64,000 nucleotides of DNA from Promethearchaeota archaeon (GTDB taxonomy: Archaea; Asgardarchaeota; Lokiarchaeia; Sigyniarchaeales; SOKP01): assembly GCA_016839705.1 (NCBI GenBank), contig JAEOTR010000016.1:1-64000 (forward strand). The letters run 5' to 3'. The stretch's first letter is position 1. Each line of letters begins with the position of its first letter. Shown here piece after piece: positions 25,571-34,629 of the stretch. Position numbers and translations under genes: made by a program. The notes under the pieces are model-generated. The model was not told the DNA's origin and searched no databases. It saw only the letters and a program-made list of their open reading frames with translations.

Positions 25571-26371
25571 ATGACAATTTTCATGTTTTTAAGTATTTAC
25601 CTCACCAGTATTATAGTATTCGGCATCATTATGATTACTGTTTATATAAAAAAGTATAGAAATCTTCCAGTTGACGTTTGGAAACCAGGTGCGGCTTGGA
25701 CTCGTGCATTAATCTACTTCTCGTTTTGCAACATTGTCATAGTAACTTCTGGTACAATGGAACAATTAATAAATCAACCATTATTCACTACAGAGCAAAT
25801 AACAAATATATCATGGGTAGTTTTTTGCATTTTCTGCTTTATCTATGTTTTTTTTGCATATTGGATTTTGTGGTCCCGTATGACGCTTACATTTGATCGT
25901 AAGTATTATCTTGGGACGGAGGTGCTATTTGGAATTATCTGGGGATTTTGTACAGGCGGACTGCTTCTTTCCTTTTATCATTTGTGGCGCTTAACTGGCG
26001 TCCCTAGTTGGGCTAGGTATCTACTAAGTTTCGTAAGTATGGGTTTATGGCAATATTTCATTCAGGATTACTTCTGGGATGTCTATATTAGCCCAGAACA
26101 CGATACACCCAGATCAATTCTTATCAAAACTATTGGTAGCCATATCCCTAATATGGCGATTTCCTTGGGTTTTCTTACTATTTGGGGTAACTATTCTATA
26201 TTTATTTCAATTTTTATTATTGCATTAGTTGCATCGACTATTTTCCAGAGATTCCCTGCTCCCTGGGCTAAGGAAATATTTCATGTACCAATGACCAAAC
26301 CAGGAATTGGTGGTTTCTTGCGTGGTGCAGGATATTTAGGAGATATTGACAAACCCGGCAAAAAAAAATGA
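25571..26371 (+). CDS. Polytopic membrane protein of unknown function
   Basis: A 266-residue protein with about seven hydrophobic helices. Between helices there are conserved-looking aromatic loops, for example L-W-R-L-T-G-V-P-S-W-A-R and Y-F-I-Q-D-Y-F-W-D-V-Y-I-S-P-E-H-D. The last 35 residues are hydrophilic, rich in Gly and Lys. I do not recognise the family; the E-H-D stretch could bind a metal but is isolated. A TATA-like ctatttataag lies about 45 bases before the ATG. No operon partner. Confidence 0.55.
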   Translation: MTIFMFLSIYLTSIIVFGIIMITVYIKKYRNLPVDVWKPGAAWTRALIYFSFCNIVIVTSGTMEQLINQPLFTTEQITNISWVVFCIFCFIYVFFAYWILWSRMTLTFDRKYYLGTEVLFGIIWGFCTGGLLLSFYHLWRLTGVPSWARYLLSFVSMGLWQYFIQDYFWDVYISPEHDTPRSILIKTIGSHIPNMAISLGFLTIWGNYSIFISIFIIALVASTIFQRFPAPWAKEIFHVPMTKPGIGGFLRGAGYLGDIDKPGKKK

Positions 26372-26567
26372 AAATTAGATATCATTATTCAACAACAATA
26401 AAAAAAAATCTGATCATATTTCATAAACTTTTTCTTTAAAATCCATTGAAGACAGCTTCCTAGTCAAAAGAGTGAAGACTAATTTTTTATAAATTTACCC
26501 TAATATTTTATAAGTTGTAAAAATTATACATAATTATACGAGAAAAAATAGATTTCGAGGAAATAAA

Positions 26568-27122
26568 ATGATTTCAGAAAAATTAAAGCTTGATGATATT
26601 GACAGGCAAATTATTTCACTTGTTCAAGAGGATCCAGCTCTAACACATACGGAAATTGCGACAAAAATAAATAGATCACAGCCTACTGTTGGAATGCGAA
26701 TAAAAAAGCTAGAAAAGAGTGGGATTTTACAATTTCAGCCAGGTATCAATTTTAAGAAGGTTGACTTACATTTAGCAACAGTCGAGATAAAGACCAAGAA
26801 TCCCGAGGAAATTTTGGCTATGGCTCGACATTGCCCTTTTATGCTCAATGCGTTCCGCCTTAGTGGTGAACATAACATTTTTATCCTTCTTGCCAGCTCT
26901 AAGCTTCAAAAATTAGATAACATTGTAAATTACCATTTTCGAAATAATCCTCAGGTTCAAAACGCTTCAATGGAATTAGTTATTGAAATTGCTAAGGATT
27001 TTATTCTACCTATTGATTTTGATTCGGAGGATCATGACCCTACGTTAGAAGAAGGATGCGGGGAATCATGTAAATACAAAATAGCCAAGAAAAAAGGATT
27101 AGTGCAAGTGACAGGAGATTGA
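26568..27122 (+). CDS. Lrp/AsnC-family regulator with C-x3-C tail (copy 2)
   Basis: A 184-residue paralogue of the Lrp gene at 23360. The HTH shares T-H-T-E-I-A, N-R-S-Q-P-T-V-G-M-R-I-K-K-L with it. The ligand domain follows, ending F-I-L-P-I-D-F. Its tail has only two cysteines, C-G-E-S-C, then a basic stretch. Two copies of AATTATAC lie about 30-45 bases before the ATG and could be half-operators. It is convergent with the third copy. Confidence 0.88.
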   Translation: MISEKLKLDDIDRQIISLVQEDPALTHTEIATKINRSQPTVGMRIKKLEKSGILQFQPGINFKKVDLHLATVEIKTKNPEEILAMARHCPFMLNAFRLSGEHNIFILLASSKLQKLDNIVNYHFRNNPQVQNASMELVIEIAKDFILPIDFDSEDHDPTLEEGCGESCKYKIAKKKGLVQVTGD

Positions 27123-27203
27123 TCTTTTCTTAAATAATCTCATTTCTATATTTTTAAAGGTAAAATAGTCAGATAATTTCATAAAAGAAAAAGAATTTAT
27201 TAC

Positions 27204-27770
27204 TTATTCTTCATCTACTTTCCTGAATTTGAACTTTGGGAGATCTTCTACCATATTACAGCCTGGTCCACAATACCTTCCGTCAAAATCCTCAATCTGA
27301 AAATCAATTGGTACCACAAAATCATGGATGCTTTCAATTAGGATATTTGTCTTGACGTTTATTACATTTTTATCCCGTCTGAAGCATAAATCGACTAATT
27401 TTTCAATGGTTTGTAGATCTGAAGCAGCGATAAAACAGAGCACATTAAATTCTCCCGAGATTTTGAATGCGTGATTGATAAAGGGGCAATTTTCAACTTT
27501 TTTAACAATCTGTTCAACATCTTTAGTAGAAATATACACTATAGCAACTTTTATATCAACTTGCTTAATATTGAAGCCAACTTGTTTTGTGAGCAAATGT
27601 TTTCTTTCTAATTTAATGATCCGAGCACCTACAGCAGGTTGAGATTTTTCAATCTCTTTTGCGATATCAGAATGAGTGATATCAGGATTTTTTTCAATCA
27701 TTTCGATGATCTTTTTATCATCATCATCAATGCTTAGCAATTCATTGAAACTTTTTTTCTTCATTTCCAT
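27204..27770 (-). CDS. Lrp/AsnC-family regulator with C-x3-C tail (copy 3)
   Basis: A 188-residue Lrp-type protein, more divergent than the other two: the recognition region reads S-Q-P-A-V-G-A-R-I-I-K-L-E-R. The ligand domain ends F-V-V-P-I-D-F, as in copies 1 and 2, and the tail has C-G-P-G-C-N-M. All three keep cysteines at the same place after the same V-P-I-D or L-P-I-D block, so the metal-binding tail is ancestral to this set. It faces copy 2 tail to tail, 82 bases apart. Confidence 0.88.
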   Translation of the reverse strand: MEMKKKSFNELLSIDDDDKKIIEMIEKNPDITHSDIAKEIEKSQPAVGARIIKLERKHLLTKQVGFNIKQVDIKVAIVYISTKDVEQIVKKVENCPFINHAFKISGEFNVLCFIAASDLQTIEKLVDLCFRRDKNVINVKTNILIESIHDFVVPIDFQIEDFDGRYCGPGCNMVEDLPKFKFRKVDEE

Positions 27771-27960
27771 CTTTAATCAAAATAACCTAGTAATTTAAAC
27801 TTAGTCTCTTTGAATATAAATCTTTATAAATGCTTGTCTTATTTTCAAAAGCTAAAAGACGTGTAACATTAATAGGCTAAAAATAGGTTTTTTGAAATTA
27901 TGAGTATAGAAATTAAGATTGAATTATAGAACATCTTTTAAATGAGACTGTAGCTTCATT

Positions 27961-29118
27961 TCATTTAAAAAAATTAGAATCATGCTCTTTTAAAGTATCT
28001 GTAAGAACCAGACACAGTTTCTCTAACAACCTCGTATCGACCTTGTCGATAGTATCGTTAGGAGTATGCATATATGCATAAGCTTCCACCTCACCAATTC
28101 CAAATCCTTGAAATCCCTTATCTCCTAAAAAACCTCCATCTGAATGAGCACCGAAAACTCTTTCTGTAACGAAATGCTCTATCTTAAGATTTCTATTGTT
28201 ATTCAAAAGCAAATAATCAATGTCCTTGGCGTGATCCCCTTTTACTCCTGGAAATAAATATACATGATTAGCTATGGATTCAAAATTAAATATTATCGAT
28301 TTTTTACGATCAAAATTTTCCAAATTATTATAAAAATACCTAATACCCATTGTTCCGCATTCTTCAGCTCCGGTAAATAGAAACCACATGTTATAATTTG
28401 TTAATCTATTTTCAAGAATAGTATAATAGTTTAACAGTTCTAAATTACACGTTATACCCGAAGCGTTATCAGTAGCACCATCAGAACTATTATCTGTTCT
28501 GTTAAGAAGCATCATTATTGTGGTAAATATGTTAAATATTAAAGGAAACAGCCCAATAATAAAAAAAAGTATTTCAAATCCTCTAAATATCAAGTATTTT
28601 AGGATTATAACAACAGCTAGAATAATTGAAGAGAAGAGCCAAAGTTTTATCATTCTTATCCGTTTTTTAATTGTGAATCTTTGTCCCTTGGAATCTAAAT
28701 GACTTACAAACAATGCTATTCTGTTATTGTTCTCCATTTCATTTGATGTGGATTTAATCTTTATTAGAAGGTTTTGGGAATTTAATTTTGAAATGAATTG
28801 TATTTTTTCGGGTTTTCTTGTCAATATGAACGAACCAATCAATATACATAGTAATGTGAGGTTTAAGATTAAAGATACAATTATTGGTAGACTCAAATAA
28901 AGGAATAATAAAATTAATGAAACGGATAAGGATGCTACTTTAGGATATATTCTCGAATAAAACGAACTGAAAGTAAAATTTTGGATTTTAAATTCTAAAT
29001 TCAAATTCTCTACTTCTTCTTTTACCTTGTTAAAAGCTTTAGTTTCAAATTCCGTCCCAGATAATCGAGGAAAAGAAAACTCCTTAAGATTTTTATTAAT
29101 TCGGGCTTGTTCAATCAT
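27961..29118 (-). CDS. M28-family zinc peptidase with membrane segments
   Basis: A 385-residue protein. Four hydrophobic helices (about 60-95 and 160-205) are inserted in an M28 aminopeptidase fold. Metal ligands are visible: H in F-V-S-H-L-D (near 138-143), D in S-D-G-A-T-D-N-A-S-G, the E-E pair of T-G-A-E-E-C-G, and H in Y-M-H-T-P-N-D-T. It probably removes N-terminal residues from peptides at the membrane. The middle helices are unusual in this family. A fragment of a second copy lies just upstream (29127-29192). Confidence 0.85.
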   Translation of the reverse strand: MIEQARINKNLKEFSFPRLSGTEFETKAFNKVKEEVENLNLEFKIQNFTFSSFYSRIYPKVASLSVSLILLFLYLSLPIIVSLILNLTLLCILIGSFILTRKPEKIQFISKLNSQNLLIKIKSTSNEMENNNRIALFVSHLDSKGQRFTIKKRIRMIKLWLFSSIILAVVIILKYLIFRGFEILFFIIGLFPLIFNIFTTIMMLLNRTDNSSDGATDNASGITCNLELLNYYTILENRLTNYNMWFLFTGAEECGTMGIRYFYNNLENFDRKKSIIFNFESIANHVYLFPGVKGDHAKDIDYLLLNNNRNLKIEHFVTERVFGAHSDGGFLGDKGFQGFGIGEVEAYAYMHTPNDTIDKVDTRLLEKLCLVLTDTLKEHDSNFFK

Positions 29119-29126
29119 TAGAATCT

Positions 29127-29192
29127 TTAGTTATGATTTATTTCTCTAATTCCTGTATTAAATTGTGATTCATGCTCTTTTAAAGTATCTGT
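29127..29192 (-). pseudogene. Remnant of a second M28 peptidase C-terminus
   Basis: On the minus strand, 21 codons ending in TAA read T-D-T-L-K-E-H-E-S-Q-F and onward, matching the last residues of the neighbouring intact gene (T-D-T-L-K-E-H-D-S-N-F). A 24-base stretch is identical between 29171-29194 and the end of that gene (near 27980-28003). The rest of the duplicate is gone. It is a relic of a tandem duplication. Confidence 0.7.
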
Positions 29193-29333
29193 AATGAAGT
29201 TAGTTTGGTCTTTCTGTATTATAAAAAAATGTTAAAACTCACCTCAAATGGAATTTTATTAGTTATAAGCAATACAAAAAGAGAAAAAATAAAAGTTTAA
29301 GAGATTTTTATAAATATCCTGACTATAAAAGTA

Positions 29334-30344
29334 CTATAAAGGGTTTGTAAAGGCATTAATAATAATAATCACTACGGTGAATCCTACTAATCCGATTATA
29401 AATTTTATTGGATCTCCTTTCTCTTTCTCAGGTATTACTTCACGTACTATAACATATAAAATAACCCCTGATATAAAAGAATAGAAGATAAAAAGGATCT
29501 CCAGATTTATGGGGATGAGAGAATCTATTAAGAATCCAATCAATATACCAGTAAAAGCTGCAGTTGAGAGAAATATTTTAAGTACGGGGTTATGCTCATG
29601 TTCTGCTTCTTCATATATTTCCAAATCGGTGAAAATTATGTGACGTTCAGATCTTCTAGAAACAAGTGCTCTGAAAAGAGCATAAAAAAAGAAGAGTATT
29701 CCTGATAAAGTATCTATAGATAGTAATCCAATTAATATTATCCCAACAAGGAAATGATATATGTAATCTGTAGTTAATCTGAACTGATGCAAGTCATTAT
29801 TAATATGGTTCTGAATTTTAATTTTATAATTATTTATTTCAGATTTCATTTCTTCTTCTTGATCATTTAATGCTTTTAAAGTTTGAGCTATCTCCTTTAG
29901 TGTAGCTTCATCTAACTTATCGTGTTTTAATTCTCTAGTAAGAATTCTTTCCATATTATGTTCTACAGCCTCTAAGGTCTTCTCTTTTGTAAGTAACTTC
30001 CGTATCTTTTTTTGAGTTCCGAATTCAACTTTTTGTAAAATTAATTTCTCGGTAATGTGGATAAAAACGAAACCAATTAGAACAAAAAGATATTCAAAAA
30101 ATTCTAAGTGAAAAGGAAATTCTGGTAATCTTTCACTAATTTCTGGAAGTACAATAAGGAAAAAATAAGCCACAGATATTCCTGCAATGAAGGAAGCATG
30201 TAATAAGATAAATTTATGTTCAAAATAATCTGCGAGAAAAAATAAGCTTCCAAAAACAAAAGCAAGAACTAAAACGATTATAAAGTTAACAGCCATAACT
30301 AGTGTATTTACTTTTAGATTTTTAAAGTTTTTAGGTAAAATCAA
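29334..30344 (-). CDS. Membrane protein, possibly a divergent ZIP-like metal transporter
   Basis: A 336-residue protein with about eight helices and a long charged coiled segment (residues about 120-185) between the third and fourth. The N-terminal block I-A-G-I-S-V-A-Y-F-F-L-I-V-L-P-E and the C-terminal block I-S-G-V-I-L-Y-V-I-V-R-E-V-I-P-E resemble the paired helices of ZIP transporters, and an H-E-H stretch lies in a cytoplasmic loop. The classical H-x3-E metal motifs of ZIP helices 4 and 5 are not clear, so transport of zinc or iron is only a possibility. Divergent from dtdA. Confidence 0.5.
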   Translation of the reverse strand: MILPKNFKNLKVNTLVMAVNFIIVLVLAFVFGSLFFLADYFEHKFILLHASFIAGISVAYFFLIVLPEISERLPEFPFHLEFFEYLFVLIGFVFIHITEKLILQKVEFGTQKKIRKLLTKEKTLEAVEHNMERILTRELKHDKLDEATLKEIAQTLKALNDQEEEMKSEINNYKIKIQNHINNDLHQFRLTTDYIYHFLVGIILIGLLSIDTLSGILFFFYALFRALVSRRSERHIIFTDLEIYEEAEHEHNPVLKIFLSTAAFTGILIGFLIDSLIPINLEILFIFYSFISGVILYVIVREVIPEKEKGDPIKFIIGLVGFTVVIIIINAFTNPL

Positions 30345-30432
30345 TAATTTTAAGCATCAACAATAAAGTTATAAAATCTATGCGGATTATGATTAATACA
30401 TCAAAAAGTAATATTTCGCTTGGTGAAAGTCA

Positions 30433-31335
30433 ATGCAATTCCTAATTATCACATCTGAAGAAGATAAAGCTTCAATGAACATTCGAGATAAATTTTTAAA
30501 AGCAAAGGATTACAGTTTTGAGGAAAAAGGAAAATTATGGTATAAACACCCTCTATTTAAATTAATTCAAAATGATGTGAAGAAGGAGGAATACCCTAAT
30601 CTAGGAGACATTGAAGTGTATCTCGGTTTAACGAAAGAACCTCTCATCTTTCTAAATGATTTAAAATTAGAGGAATCGGGTATAAAACCTGATTTTCTCA
30701 TTTTTGCAAGTCGACATACTTCAAAAACAGCCCGACCAGCATTTTTAGTTCATACAACCGGCAATTGGGGTAAAAAGGCTGAATTTGGAGGTGATCCATA
30801 CACATTATCTCGATCCAGTGCTTTATTACTTAAAGCAGGATTTATTTCATTGAGTAAAAAAGATTTACCACCAATATTATCGGATTTTTCATTTGATATT
30901 GAGGTTACACATCATGGCCCTACTAAATTAGAAATTCCATTACTATTCATGGAATTAGGCAGTAGTAAAGTAGAATGGGGAATTGATGATGCAGGTGAAT
31001 CAGTGGCAAATGCGGTAATAAATACAATTTATTATTATTTCGAACTCAAGGAAACAGGGAACCAGAAGATAGGTTTAGGTTTCGGTGGAACTCACTATGC
31101 ACCTAACTTTCAACGGTTAATAGGAACTAAGAACATAGCAATTTCATTCATTTGTCCCAAGTATTATATTCAAGAGCTAAATCGAGAAATGATTTTAAAA
31201 ATGATTAGCAACACTTCTGAAAAGGTAGATTTTTTTCTTATTGATTGGAAGGGAACAAACTCTGCAGATAAACAGCATCTGATTCCATTATTGCAAGAGT
31301 TCGACATTCCAATCAAAAAAACTAAGGACTTTTAA
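30433..31335 (+). CDS. dtdA: D-aminoacyl-tRNA deacylase (archaeal/plant GEK1 type)
   Basis: A 300-residue enzyme that hydrolyses D-amino acids wrongly attached to tRNA, also clearing aldehyde-modified D-aminoacyl-tRNA in plants. Conserved blocks of the family are present: R-H-T-S-K-T-A-R-P-A near 91-100, H-T-T-G-N-W-G near 104-110, H-H-G-P-T-K-L-E near 158-165, E-W-G near 178-180, G-L-G-F-G-G-T-H-Y-A-P near 213-223. These supply the zinc and catalytic residues. Length is typical for archaea. Confidence 0.94.
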   Translation: MQFLIITSEEDKASMNIRDKFLKAKDYSFEEKGKLWYKHPLFKLIQNDVKKEEYPNLGDIEVYLGLTKEPLIFLNDLKLEESGIKPDFLIFASRHTSKTARPAFLVHTTGNWGKKAEFGGDPYTLSRSSALLLKAGFISLSKKDLPPILSDFSFDIEVTHHGPTKLEIPLLFMELGSSKVEWGIDDAGESVANAVINTIYYYFELKETGNQKIGLGFGGTHYAPNFQRLIGTKNIAISFICPKYYIQELNREMILKMISNTSEKVDFFLIDWKGTNSADKQHLIPLLQEFDIPIKKTKDF

Positions 31336-31341
31336 AAAAAG

Positions 31342-32211
31342 CTATTTGGCCTCATCCTTAAGTTTTTCATAATATTTTACTAAATTTTTGAAAACATAAT
31401 GAACTGGTGCATATCCTTGGGTTGCAGATTTAGCTAAAACTTTCATAAGAAAATCTTGATGGGTACAATTTTCGTCTAAGGTAACATTCAATTCCCGGAT
31501 ATTATAAAAGCTACGCCAAAATCCCGTAGGAAAATCTATTAAAGGCTGAAGAACTTGGTTGTATCTTTTTTTACCTTCTGAGCTTAATTCGAATTCTTTG
31601 TTTAATTCATAGAAATCATTGCTACCCTTTTTTTCAATGGTAATTATTCCTTCTGATTTCACTTCATTCATAATTTTTTTTAAATCAGCTATCGTAATAT
31701 CAGTGATATTTAATTTTTTTAAGCTATCAATAACCTCGGTATCTGTTTGTCCCTTCAGTTTAATTAAAGTATAATTTCGTGCTATGATGTTATACTTCAT
31801 TGGAACAGATTCGTGATCCATTTTGTTGTATTGTATCAAATTTCCAAGAATTTGTTGAGCTGTTAAATATTTTAAAACTAGCTGATCTTCTTCAGAGAAA
31901 TCGTTCTTAAATAATTCAGAGTCAAAATATACCCCATACAATGTTTCTAATAACGATTTTATTGAATGGAATCCATCAACGATGGCATTTTCAACATTTT
32001 TTAAAACTATTATTCTATAATCTATATCAGAAAGGAATTTTTTTTTATCAAGTGGTATTTGGCGGATGGTATGGGGATTGTCATTCAATGGTTTTAGATA
32101 CTCATCCCATTTATTCTTAAAACGATAAGACTGTGTTTTTGCTATATTTGAGAGTTTATGAACTACATCCAAAAGTTTTATTAAGAATTCCTCTTCAGAT
32201 ACTTCAGTCAT
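31342..32211 (-). CDS. Hypothetical protein, possible winged-helix segment
   Basis: A 289-residue, mostly helical, charged soluble protein that I do not recognise. Residues about 140-220 have the look of a winged helix (I-A-R-N-Y-T-L-I-K-L, then L-K-K-I-M-N-E-V-K-S-E-G-I-I-T-I-E-K-K), which would give nucleic acid binding. The N-terminal 120 residues resemble a helical bundle. It is convergent with dtdA, six bases away, and divergent from the VOC gene. Confidence 0.55.
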   Translation of the reverse strand: MTEVSEEEFLIKLLDVVHKLSNIAKTQSYRFKNKWDEYLKPLNDNPHTIRQIPLDKKKFLSDIDYRIIVLKNVENAIVDGFHSIKSLLETLYGVYFDSELFKNDFSEEDQLVLKYLTAQQILGNLIQYNKMDHESVPMKYNIIARNYTLIKLKGQTDTEVIDSLKKLNITDITIADLKKIMNEVKSEGIITIEKKGSNDFYELNKEFELSSEGKKRYNQVLQPLIDFPTGFWRSFYNIRELNVTLDENCTHQDFLMKVLAKSATQGYAPVHYVFKNLVKYYEKLKDEAK

Positions 32212-32378
32212 CCACTAAATACCTTAGCCTTTTAGCTTTATTTTTTTCTAACCTAATAATAATATTAAAATCTATTGATTTTTAAATTTTTAAATTAAAT
32301 TGTGAAATTAAAAATAATAATTTCTTTTAATTATTATGTAACAAAAAAAAAGAGTAAAATAACTTATTACAAGGGTGT

Positions 32379-32771
32379 ATTAAGGTTAAAATAGATCATA
32401 TTGCAGTGGGATCCAATTCTGAAAAAGATGCTGACAAATTTTTTATCGAATTACTCGGATTACAAAAGACAAGATCGTTTACAGTCCCTTCAGATTTGAT
32501 GGAAAAGTTTTTTGGTTTAAATTTAGATCAACCTGCTATACGATATGGAAATAATAATTTAAATTTTGAGGTATTCATAACGGAAAATATGGAGAAGGCA
32601 AAGGATGTTTTTACACATACCTGCATAATAATAGATAACAGAGATGACTTTCTAAATAAAGCAATATCTTTGGGATTTCCTACAATAAAGGTTCCTAGAA
32701 AAGCTAGTGATTCCTACTATCTTTTCGTTAAAGATTTATTCGAGAATTTATATGAGATAAAAGAGAAGTAG
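32379..32771 (+). CDS. VOC (glyoxalase/bleomycin-resistance) superfamily protein, probable ATT start
   Basis: A small VOC-fold protein. The first in-frame GTG, at 32406, would delete the first beta strand; translated from 32379 the protein begins K-V-K-I-D-H-I-A-V-G, which is the standard opening strand of the family with its metal-ligand His. The only initiator-like codon there is ATT, three bases after AAGGGTG. The C-terminal E-N-L-Y-E-I holds the usual second metal Glu. Substrate unknown; the family includes dioxygenases, glyoxalases and epimerases. If ATT is not used, the gene is either misread or starts at GTG with a lost strand. Confidence 0.65.
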   Translation: MKVKIDHIAVGSNSEKDADKFFIELLGLQKTRSFTVPSDLMEKFFGLNLDQPAIRYGNNNLNFEVFITENMEKAKDVFTHTCIIIDNRDDFLNKAISLGFPTIKVPRKASDSYYLFVKDLFENLYEIKEK

Positions 32772-32784
32772 TATATGAAAAAAA

Positions 32785-33213
32785 CTATTCTAATTTATTT
32801 AAAATTCCAGAACTTTTTATTATATCCAGATGATCAAACGCTAGCTTTAAGGAAGAGATTTTTGACAGTGGAAAAATTTCTAAGGCAGTAGCGTCATTTA
32901 AAGCTTTTGGTTTCTCTTTCTCAGTTAAGGGTCCACATAGGAATGCTATAGATATATTATGTCCTCTAGGGTCGCGTTTAGGGTCAGAAAAAACTCCTAT
33001 CAATTTAATGATCTTTATATTAATATTTGTTTCTTCTTTTGCTTCCCGAATACATGCATCTTCCACAGTTTCACCAACATCAACAAATCCTCCGGGTAGT
33101 GCTAGATCTCCTTTAAAAGGAGGGTTTTTTCGGCGTATTAAGATAAGATCTTGTTTGTTATTCAACAAAATTACCGCATCCACAGCTAACAGTGGGGTTA
33201 CTGGTTTAGGCAT
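32785..33213 (-). CDS. Nudix hydrolase
   Basis: A 142-residue Nudix protein. The box G-G-F-V-D-V-G-E-T-V-E-D-A ... R-E-A-K-E-E-T-N matches GX5EX7REUXEEXGU with Asn-Ile replacing the last Gly position. The N-terminal strand and R-R-K-N-P-P-F-K-G-D-L-A-L-P are those of ADP-ribose pyrophosphatase-type enzymes. It hydrolyses a nucleoside diphosphate derivative; which one is not certain. It follows the phosphoesterase gene by 34 bases on the same strand. Confidence 0.88.
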   Translation of the reverse strand: MPKPVTPLLAVDAVILLNNKQDLILIRRKNPPFKGDLALPGGFVDVGETVEDACIREAKEETNINIKIIKLIGVFSDPKRDPRGHNISIAFLCGPLTEKEKPKALNDATALEIFPLSKISSLKLAFDHLDIIKSSGILNKLE

Positions 33214-33247
33214 ATTTTATACAGACTTTTTTTAATAATGGATATAT

Positions 33248-34069
33248 CTATTCATCCCACACCGATGACGCGAGAAGATGCTCTATCCTCGATTTCCGGG
33301 GTCTAAGAAATTTAATGTGGTTCTCTTTTTTTTCCAACAACAAACTTTTTTCAAGAGTATCTGATGTAATCATATATACTTCTAAATCTCCGCCATCAAG
33401 AAAAATCTGATTAAAACTAGGTGTATCATCTGAACGAACTTTTTTTGAAGTTGAAGTACCACAGTAAAGAAAAGTTGTACTTGAGGAATTTCTCCAAGCC
33501 ATTACGTAAGAATGTGCAACATGGCGATGGCCTGATAATACTAAATCCACTTCAAATACTTGGGTGAACTCTAGAATTTCTCCAGCATCTCGGACAGTTG
33601 TGAATTTTTGTCCAGACATTGGGGTAGGAATTAAATGATGATGAAGTGCTATTATTCGATTTTCTAGATTCTTGTTAAATTGGCGCCCTAACCAGTCTAA
33701 TTGTTCATCTCCAATTCTTCCTTCAGCCATATCATCTCTAGCTGAGCAAATTCCTACAAGTATTGTATCTTTATCTTCTAAAATCAATCTGGATCTCCTA
33801 GGTCCAATCAGTTTTTCGAAAAACACAATACCACTGTTTTTAGCATCATGGTTTCCCGGTACTGCGATGAAATTAGTAATTTTTTTTATACGTTCAAGAT
33901 AAGGAAGAACATTCCTAAACTGCACAACTCTTCCTTTATGAATTATATCTCCTGTACAAACTACTACATCTGGTTTTGTATCTTCTATAAAATAAATTAT
34001 ATTTTCCATATATTCGGGAACAAATTCACTTCCATAATGTAAATCAGAAATTTGTATGATTTCAACCAT
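33248..34069 (-). CDS. Calcineurin-like metallophosphoesterase
   Basis: A 273-residue phosphoesterase with the full set of metal motifs: D-L-H (near 9-11), G-D-I-I-H (near 40-44), G-N-H-D (near 72-75), H-H-H (143-145) and G-H-R-H (near 180-183). It is of the size and motif order of CpdA/Icc-like and archaeal single-domain enzymes. The substrate could be a cyclic nucleotide, phospholipid or nucleic acid. It is probably cotranscribed with the Nudix gene downstream, which suggests a shared role in nucleotide clean-up. Confidence 0.87.
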   Translation of the reverse strand: MVEIIQISDLHYGSEFVPEYMENIIYFIEDTKPDVVVCTGDIIHKGRVVQFRNVLPYLERIKKITNFIAVPGNHDAKNSGIVFFEKLIGPRRSRLILEDKDTILVGICSARDDMAEGRIGDEQLDWLGRQFNKNLENRIIALHHHLIPTPMSGQKFTTVRDAGEILEFTQVFEVDLVLSGHRHVAHSYVMAWRNSSSTTFLYCGTSTSKKVRSDDTPSFNQIFLDGGDLEVYMITSDTLEKSLLLEKKENHIKFLRPRKSRIEHLLASSVWDE

Positions 34070-34236
34070 CTTTTCAGCACCCTCTCACATTAGCGTTCTT
34101 ATAGAGACTTTCTAATTGTTATAGATTTAATAATAAGTATTTAATTTAAAATGTTATTACTAACAAAAATGCTTAAAATAAGAAAAAAATATCAAACTAC
34201 TAATTATATCAGCACAAACAGAGTCTCTGTTTAAAT

Positions 34237-34413
34237 TCAATTCTCAACATATAAAGAAATATGTGATCGATTATGGTTTTGCTGCTTGTTACGCTTCCTT
34301 GTTAATTCTTCGAGATTATTCTCATTTCTACAATCGAAACATATCCCATTAACATTAATATAGCGTATCTCCCCACATTGGGGGCACTTAAACTCGTTAT
34401 ATACTGGTTTCAT
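34237..34413 (-). CDS. Small zinc-ribbon protein (58 aa)
   Basis: A short gene from ATG at 34413 to TGA at 34237. It has C-P-Q-C near 10-13 and C-F-D-C near 25-28, giving a four-Cys zinc ribbon in the first 30 residues, then a basic, Asn-rich tail (R-K-R-N-K-Q-Q-N-H-N-R-S-H). The form is that of small archaeal zinc-ribbon proteins that bind nucleic acid or other proteins. It stands alone between two genes of other strand or distance. No named family. Confidence 0.6.
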   Translation of the reverse strand: MKPVYNEFKCPQCGEIRYINVNGICFDCRNENNLEELTRKRNKQQNHNRSHISLYVEN

Positions 34414-34629
34414 ATTTTATTTTACTTGTATTTATTTATTTAATTTTTTATCTTTCTCTATTATTAAGAAAAAATATAGATTTTTAAACGCTCTCGCCAT
34501 AGTATATAAAGAGTTATATATTCTATATAGAAAGATAAGGTTTTCTCATAAAATTATAGTCTATTAGAGTTAATTTTAAATTTTTATAAAAGATTAGAAA
34601 TGTAATTTAATACATTTATGGTAAAGTAA

